A stretch of DNA of 64,000 bases from JAEUKH01 sp964447205. Its GTDB lineage: Bacteria; Myxococcota_A; Polyangia; Polyangiales; Ga0077539. The stretch covers positions 62,001-126,000 of the forward strand of contig CAYUSB010000022.1 in the NCBI GenBank assembly GCA_964447205.1, read 5' to 3'. The notes beneath the pieces were generated by a model. It saw nothing but the letters and a program-made list of their open reading frames with translations, was not told where the DNA came from and did no database searches. The position numbers and the translations under genes were made by a program. This document shows positions 60,824 through 64,000 of the stretch, one piece after another; within the stretch, counting starts at the first letter, position 1, and the number at the start of each line of letters is the position of its first letter.

Positions 60824-61723
60824 ATGCACGCCACCGTCACCATCGTCTCGGGCCCCCACACGGGTCGTGTCCTCACCGCCGACGGGCCTACCCCCCGCAC
60901 CGTAGGCCGCAGCCCCGAGGCCACCCTCCACGTCGAAGACCCCTACCTCTCCGACGTCCACTTCGCGGTCTGGACCGACCCCCGCGGGGTCTACGTCCGC
61001 GACCTCGAGAGCTACTACGGCACCTTCGTCAACCAGCAGGCCGTCCGCGAGGTGGCCCTGCGCGACGGCGACGCCCTGCAGGCGGGGCAGACCCTGTTTC
61101 AGGTTCGGGTGATGGCCCCCGCGGTGGCCGTCCCGGCCCAGGGTCCCGAGCGCGAAGACCTCAACCTCCACGACCTCGCGGCCGGAGTGCGGGCCAACCC
61201 CCACGACTGCGCCCGCTTCGTCCTGCAGAGCGTCGAGGCCGGGATCTACGCCATCGTCGACGTGGCCCACAACGCCGAGCTCCTCGACCTCCTCAACACC
61301 TCGGGCGAGGCCTTCTGCGCCTTCGACGAGACCCGCGACCTCGACCGCCTCGGCGACTTCGCCCCCGTCCTCGTGCAGCTCTCCCCCGCCTCGCGCCCCC
61401 TGTCCAACCTCGTCGAGGAGACCTTCGGGACGGGCCACGCCATCTTCTTCCACTGCGACGCCCCCTTCCCCGAGGTGTACGGCCACCTCCTGGAGTACGT
61501 GGTCTTCGACGAGGAGGGCATGCTCACCACCCGGCAGTTTTACGACCCCGTGGTGCTCGACCAGTGGCTCTCCGAGTGCCCCCCCGACGAGGCCCGGGCC
61601 TTCTTCGGGCCCATCGCGACGTTCTTCGCCGAGCGCGAGGACGGCAAGGCCCTCGTGCGCCTGCGCCTCGGCCCCGACGGGGTCGTCCGCGACGAGATCG
61701 CGCTCGTGATGCCCGCCCTGTAA
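60824..61723 (+). CDS. FHA-DUF4123 fusion adaptor (T6SS)
   Basis: This 299-aa protein has an N-terminal FHA domain (residues 1-95: GPHTGRVLTADGPTPRTVGR, SDVHFAVW, ESYYGTFVN). It is joined to a C-terminal DUF4123 domain (about 135-290: GIYAIVDVAHNAELLDLLNT, GHAIFFHCDAPFPEVYGHLL, RQFYDPVVLDQWLSECPPDE). FHA phospho-Thr binding would put effector loading under kinase control, as known for the TagH/Fha1 branch of T6SS regulation; the fusion itself is not commonly noted. It starts 10 bp after the preceding stop. Confidence 0.8.
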   Translation: MHATVTIVSGPHTGRVLTADGPTPRTVGRSPEATLHVEDPYLSDVHFAVWTDPRGVYVRDLESYYGTFVNQQAVREVALRDGDALQAGQTLFQVRVMAPAVAVPAQGPEREDLNLHDLAAGVRANPHDCARFVLQSVEAGIYAIVDVAHNAELLDLLNTSGEAFCAFDETRDLDRLGDFAPVLVQLSPASRPLSNLVEETFGTGHAIFFHCDAPFPEVYGHLLEYVVFDEEGMLTTRQFYDPVVLDQWLSECPPDEARAFFGPIATFFAEREDGKALVRLRLGPDGVVRDEIALVMPAL

Positions 61724-61784
61724 CGGGCCCAGGGCCCCGTACGCGGGGCCCCGGAGGGAGTCAGTCGGGGGAAGGGGCGGGGCC

Positions 61785-64000
61785 TCAGGGCGAGGCGGCG
61801 GGCTGGGCGGGGGCGGGCAGGACGTGGCGGTCGACGAGGCGGCGGATGTTGCGCTCGGCCTGACGCGAGGCCTGCCGGGCCACCTGGCGGATCACCGGGG
61901 GCAGGCCCTCGTTCTCCGCCCAGTTGTTGAGGATCTGCTGGGCCGCGGCCGTGCCCTGCTCGGACAGGTAGTTGCGGATGCTCTCCCCGTGGCGCTGCGA
62001 CAGGACCTGCATGAAGGGGTCGCGGGCCAGGCCGTCGCGCAGCCCCGCGGCGTGCAGGGCCCCGTACGTCACGGCCGTGGTGGTGACCCCCTCGGCCTCG
62101 TTGACCAGACCCGCCAGCACGGGGCTCGCCTGCACCGCCGGGATGGCCTTGAGGGCCTTGAAGCCTTCGCCCACCAGGGCCTTCGCCCCATCGGTGATGG
62201 CCTGCTCGCCGATCTTCGAGAAGTTGGGCTTGCGCCCCTCCTTGAGGGCCGTCACCAGCTCGCCGACGGTGCTCTTGGCCAGGGCCGTGAGCCGCTCGCG
62301 GATGCGCGGAGGAACCCCGATCTTCTCCAGGAGCTTGTCGAGCCCCTTGGCGGCCTGGTCGGCGAGCTTGGCCGGGTCGAGCTTGTCGACGAGGCGCTTG
62401 AGGATCCCCCCCGGCTCGCCCTGCAGGGCCAGGGTGGCGGCCTGCTGGGTCTGGGTGCCCGTCACGGTGTCGGCCTGGCCCTCGTCGCAGTTGATCTTGA
62501 CCAGACCCCCTTTGATCCGCACGAGGCTGTCGCCGAGGACCTGGACCGTGGGCGACTTCACCGTGATCTTGCTCGGGGTCATCACGATGCTGCTGTCGCC
62601 CACGGTGAGGGCGATGCTGGTGTTGGCCGTGAGGATCCAGCTCTTGTCGACCCCGGTGGTCATGCCCGTGGGGCCGTGCACGGCGAGGGAGAAATCCTGG
62701 AGGATGTCGTACGACTCGTTCTGCTCGACGGTGGTCGTGCGGTCCTTCTTGATGTTGATGACCTCGTTGCCGAGCACGGTCCGGGCGCGGTCCTCGCCCA
62801 CCACGGCCGTCTCGTTGCGACGGATGACGGTGTCCATGTCGCGCTGGGCGTGGATGAAGATCTGCTCGCTGTTGGCGAGGTCTTCGAAGCGCAGCTCGTT
62901 GAAGCCCTGCCCCCCCGGCGACGAGCTGGTCTTGATGGTGCTCTTGGTCTTCTCCTCGGGGAGCTGGTAGGGGGTGTTGTTCTCCCCGTTGTAGACGCAG
63001 CCCGTCACGAGGGGGCGGTCGGGGTCTCCGTCGAGGAAGGTCACCACGACCTCCATGCCCACCCGCGGGATGAAGATCGTGCCCCAGGCGGCTCCGGCCC
63101 AGGCGTGGGCCACGCGGATCCAGCAGCTCGCGTTCTCCGTGCGCTGGTCGCCGAGGCGCTGCTCGGGGCGCTCCCAGTGAAACCGCACGAGGATGCGCCC
63201 GTGGAAGTCCGTGGCGATCTCCTCGTCCTGGCCGTGCGGGGCCATCACCTTGGCGGTCTGGGCCCCGGCGATGATGGGCCGGGGGGTGACCCGGGCGGGC
63301 CGGATCTTCACGTCCGAGGGGACGACGGTGAAGCTGTTCCAATAACGGTTTTCGGCGGTGGCTCCGCCGGGGGCGGGCCCGGCCCCGTTGCCCTCGGGCA
63401 GGGCCGCCTCGATCCCGAGCTCCTTGAAGATGGCCCGGACGTGCTCGCTGTGCCGCACGTCGTCGGTGATGTCCCCCCAGGCCACCCCGTGGTGCTCGAC
63501 CTCCAGGAGCACGTACCGCCGGTCGCGGTCGCCCTCCTGGTGGCCCTGGAGCTCGAAGGCCCCGCCCGCCAGGAAGCCCGTCACGTTGCCCCGGCCGCGG
63601 CCCGTCTTGGTGTCGTGTTGGGCCTCCTCGAAGCGCACCCGGGCGAACCGGGCCCCGTGATGGGGGCGGTACACGTTGCCCCCGTCGTCGTAGATCCCGA
63701 GGGTGAACGAGGCCGGGTAGTCGTAGAGCCCGCGGGCTCCGCCGCCCGAACCCCCGCGGGGCGTCATGTCGAGCACGGCGCTCGGGTGGGTGAAGTCGTA
63801 ATCGCGCAGGGTGACCCCGGTGGACTTGAGCTGGTTGTGCCAGTCAAACCACTGGGCGCTCTCCACCGCGGCGGTCGCCATCCCCGCGTCTTGGATGGGC
63901 ACGGGCGACCCGTCGAGGGTCTCCACGGCCTGGTAGGGGTGATCCTCGTCGGCCAGGACCCACACCTCTCCGCCCGGGTCGTGCCGGAAGTAGTACGGGA
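61785..64000 (-). CDS. vgrG: VgrG spike protein (T6SS), 5' end outside the window
   Basis: The visible 738 or so codons run from the window edge (…PYYFRHDPGGEVW) to the stop. The gp27/gp5-like body is present: YNGENNTPYQLPEEKTKSTI, SSSPGGQGFNELRFEDL, then the long beta-helix with TTTVEQNESYDILQDF and IALTVGDSSIVMTPSKIT. The C-terminal 250 residues (from about GGILKRLVDKLDPAKLADQA) are a helical extension, possibly a cargo domain or adaptor surface. The gene is convergent with the DUF4123 operon. The start cannot be assigned. Confidence 0.9.
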   Translation of the reverse strand, partial: PYYFRHDPGGEVWVLADEDHPYQAVETLDGSPVPIQDAGMATAAVESAQWFDWHNQLKSTGVTLRDYDFTHPSAVLDMTPRGGSGGGARGLYDYPASFTLGIYDDGGNVYRPHHGARFARVRFEEAQHDTKTGRGRGNVTGFLAGGAFELQGHQEGDRDRRYVLLEVEHHGVAWGDITDDVRHSEHVRAIFKELGIEAALPEGNGAGPAPGGATAENRYWNSFTVVPSDVKIRPARVTPRPIIAGAQTAKVMAPHGQDEEIATDFHGRILVRFHWERPEQRLGDQRTENASCWIRVAHAWAGAAWGTIFIPRVGMEVVVTFLDGDPDRPLVTGCVYNGENNTPYQLPEEKTKSTIKTSSSPGGQGFNELRFEDLANSEQIFIHAQRDMDTVIRRNETAVVGEDRARTVLGNEVINIKKDRTTTVEQNESYDILQDFSLAVHGPTGMTTGVDKSWILTANTSIALTVGDSSIVMTPSKITVKSPTVQVLGDSLVRIKGGLVKINCDEGQADTVTGTQTQQAATLALQGEPGGILKRLVDKLDPAKLADQAAKGLDKLLEKIGVPPRIRERLTALAKSTVGELVTALKEGRKPNFSKIGEQAITDGAKALVGEGFKALKAIPAVQASPVLAGLVNEAEGVTTTAVTYGALHAAGLRDGLARDPFMQVLSQRHGESIRNYLSEQGTAAAQQILNNWAENEGLPPVIRQVARQASRQAERNIRRLVDRHVLPAPAQPAASP

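Noticed and set aside
61785..64000. Start codon for VgrG within the window at 63965
   Set aside because: Coding sequence continues unbroken to the window edge with VgrG-like residues, so the true start lies outside.

Overview
The window is high-GC DNA with the gene style of a predatory or soil Myxococcota (Polyangia-like) bacterium. It holds Hanks-type Ser/Thr kinases carrying FHA domains, a sigma-54 activator that reads FHA and GAF signals, several lipoproteins with Asp/Gly-rich linkers and Cys-rich, FG-GAP, RCC1 or MopE-like repeats, and a type VI secretion (T6SS) VgrG island. The genus cannot be named from the sequence alone.

Region 1 (about 0.7-9.8 kb) is an integrative-element module on the plus strand with tight overlaps: a sigma-70-like protein, a VWA-like lipoprotein, membrane proteins, a TraG/VirD4-like ATPase, a zinc-ribbon membrane protein, a replication-relaxation family protein, a small excisionase-like protein and a tyrosine recombinase. 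Region 2 (about 9.8-19.5 kb) is a patchwork of cargo and debris: three remnants of one ISL3-family element, the tail of another DDE transposase, a decayed second copy of the integrase C-terminus, a large Cys-rich/RCC1 lipoprotein, and AT-richer orphan genes (14.4-16.6 kb) headed by a Gly/Cys-rich 317-aa protein. Region 3 (19.5-26.0 kb) has a cobalamin-type radical SAM protein with a short ORF just downstream and a 921-aa HTH protein with a degenerate NTPase core upstream. These are divergent from a lipoprotein and a secreted NCHSYAW-motif protein. The accessory block ends at a tRNA-Pro(CGG) gene (26988-27061), whose 3' end faces it.

Region 4 (27-53 kb) looks like chromosome: an FG-GAP-like lipoprotein, an FHA-kinase whose VAIK lysine is glycine, a dolichol-kinase-family protein, a VOC/AraC pair, a HEAT/TPR plus VWA operon, a TMTC-like membrane protein, a second integrin-like lipoprotein, a two-gene ATPase plus TOPRIM-like set that resembles split OLD/PARIS-type phage defence, an FHA-GAF-sigma54 activator, a cytochrome c, a kinase operon, TerC, PabB and a MopE-like lipoprotein.

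Region 5 (54.1-56.6 kb) is a noncoding and pseudogene zone with two double-hairpin repeats, an approximately 0.8 kb element with 26-bp inverted ends, and two 5'-truncated genes fused head to head. Region 6 (56.6 kb to the end) is a T6SS payload island with VgrG (cut by the window edge), PAAR, two DUF4123 adaptors (one fused to FHA), and a divergent operon of candidate effector and accessory proteins. The genes point to a bacterium with heavy phosphorylation-based signalling, contact-dependent secretion and a chromosome repeatedly invaded at a tRNA-Pro locus.
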